13,375 bases of DNA from a bacterium (GTDB lineage Bacteria > Krumholzibacteriota > Krumholzibacteria > LZORAL124-64-63). Shown here in pieces: positions 13,165 through 13,375 of the stretch. Numbering within the stretch: position 1 is the first letter of the stretch; every line of letters starts with the position of its first letter. The notes beneath the pieces were generated by a model. It was not told the origin of the DNA and did no database searches. It saw nothing but the letters and a program-made list of their open reading frames with translations. The stretch spans positions 1-13,375 of the forward strand of contig VGXH01000011.1 of the NCBI GenBank assembly GCA_016873405.1. The letters run 5' to 3'. The translations under genes and the position numbers were made by a program.

Positions 13165-13375
13165 ATGCGAAGCCTGACCTGGTTCCTGCGCAACCGCGTG
13201 CTGGTGCTGGCGGCCACCGCGGTGGTCGCCGCACTGGGTGTCGCGGCCTGGCTGCGGTTGCCCATCGACGCCTTCCCGGACGTCACCGGCACGCAGGTGA
13301 TGATCCTCTCGCAGTCGCCCGGCCTGGCCGCGGTCGACGTCGAACAGCGGGTGAGCTACCCGATCGAGCAGGCGA
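13165..13375 (+). CDS. HME-RND heavy-metal efflux pump (CzcA/CusA-like), 3'-truncated by window edge
   Basis: Only the first 70 codons are in the window. The ATG at 13165 follows AGGGGAG and lies 10 bp after the adaptor stop. The sequence opens MRSLTWFLRNRVLVLAATAV, a first transmembrane helix, then LPIDAFPDVTGTQVMILSQS and PGLAAVDVEQRVSYPIEQ. The P-I-D-A-F-P-D-V-T and G-L-x-x-x-x-V-E-Q-x-V-x-x-P-I-E pattern is diagnostic of the heavy-metal branch of RND pumps. These are about 1,000-1,050 residues long and export Cu/Ag or Co/Zn/Cd, driven by proton flow. The residues that separate the metal classes lie in TM4 and beyond, outside this window, so the metal cannot be named. Confidence 0.95.
   Translation, partial: MRSLTWFLRNRVLVLAATAVVAALGVAAWLRLPIDAFPDVTGTQVMILSQSPGLAAVDVEQRVSYPIEQA

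Overview
This is high-GC bacterial chromosomal DNA (roughly 70% G+C by eye, with strong G/C preference at third codon positions), gene-dense and with ordinary Shine-Dalgarno sites. Three genes hint at the host. One is a PorV/UPF0164-like outer-membrane barrel, typical of the Fibrobacteres-Chlorobi-Bacteroidetes (FCB) group and relatives. One is an mqnE gene of the futalosine menaquinone route. One is a CzcB-type adaptor with a Cys-rich head. Together they suggest a GC-rich, Gram-negative, menaquinone-using bacterium, perhaps an uncultured FCB-type lineage. The phylum assignment is inference only.

Layout, left to right. The 3' part of an MsbA-like ABC exporter (1-1092, +) is followed by a YciI-like gene (1110-1430, +). 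A 188-bp AT-richer gap holds a hairpin, a palindrome and a promoter. It leads to a DUF222-like HNH endonuclease gene (1619-2857, +). This converges with a large GHKL-type ATPase gene (2872-4821, -) that carries an Ig-like domain. A 408-bp divergent spacer separates that gene from peptide deformylase (5230-5766, +) and a DUF309-like gene (5805-6179, +). An outer-membrane barrel gene (6187-7401, -) is divergent from mqnE (7612-8703, +). mqnE converges with a Fic-family AMPylase gene with a C-terminal winged helix (8745-9923, -). A divergent promoter region follows, then a metal-efflux operon: a small Cys-rich secreted protein (10148-10489, +), an outer-membrane factor (10570-11823, +), a membrane-fusion lipoprotein (11823-13154, +) and the start of an HME-RND pump (13165 to the window end, +).

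The last four genes form one functional unit, a CusCBA/CzcCBA-type tripartite exporter preceded by a Cys-rich protein. Its promoter is the best sigma70 match I found in the window, and it predicts a nearly leaderless transcript.

The least ordinary signal is a dispersed perfect palindrome, TTGCGCCGGCGCAA. It occurs in three intergenic regions and once inside the HNH gene, and two one-mismatch copies also lie inside the HNH gene. All three genic copies are read in the same frame, as Leu-Ala-Pro-Ala-Gln. Four of the six copies lie in or just upstream of the HNH gene. This makes it a candidate nuclease-associated repeat family worth a genome-wide check. I saw no tRNA, rRNA, CRISPR array, insertion sequence or attachment site.
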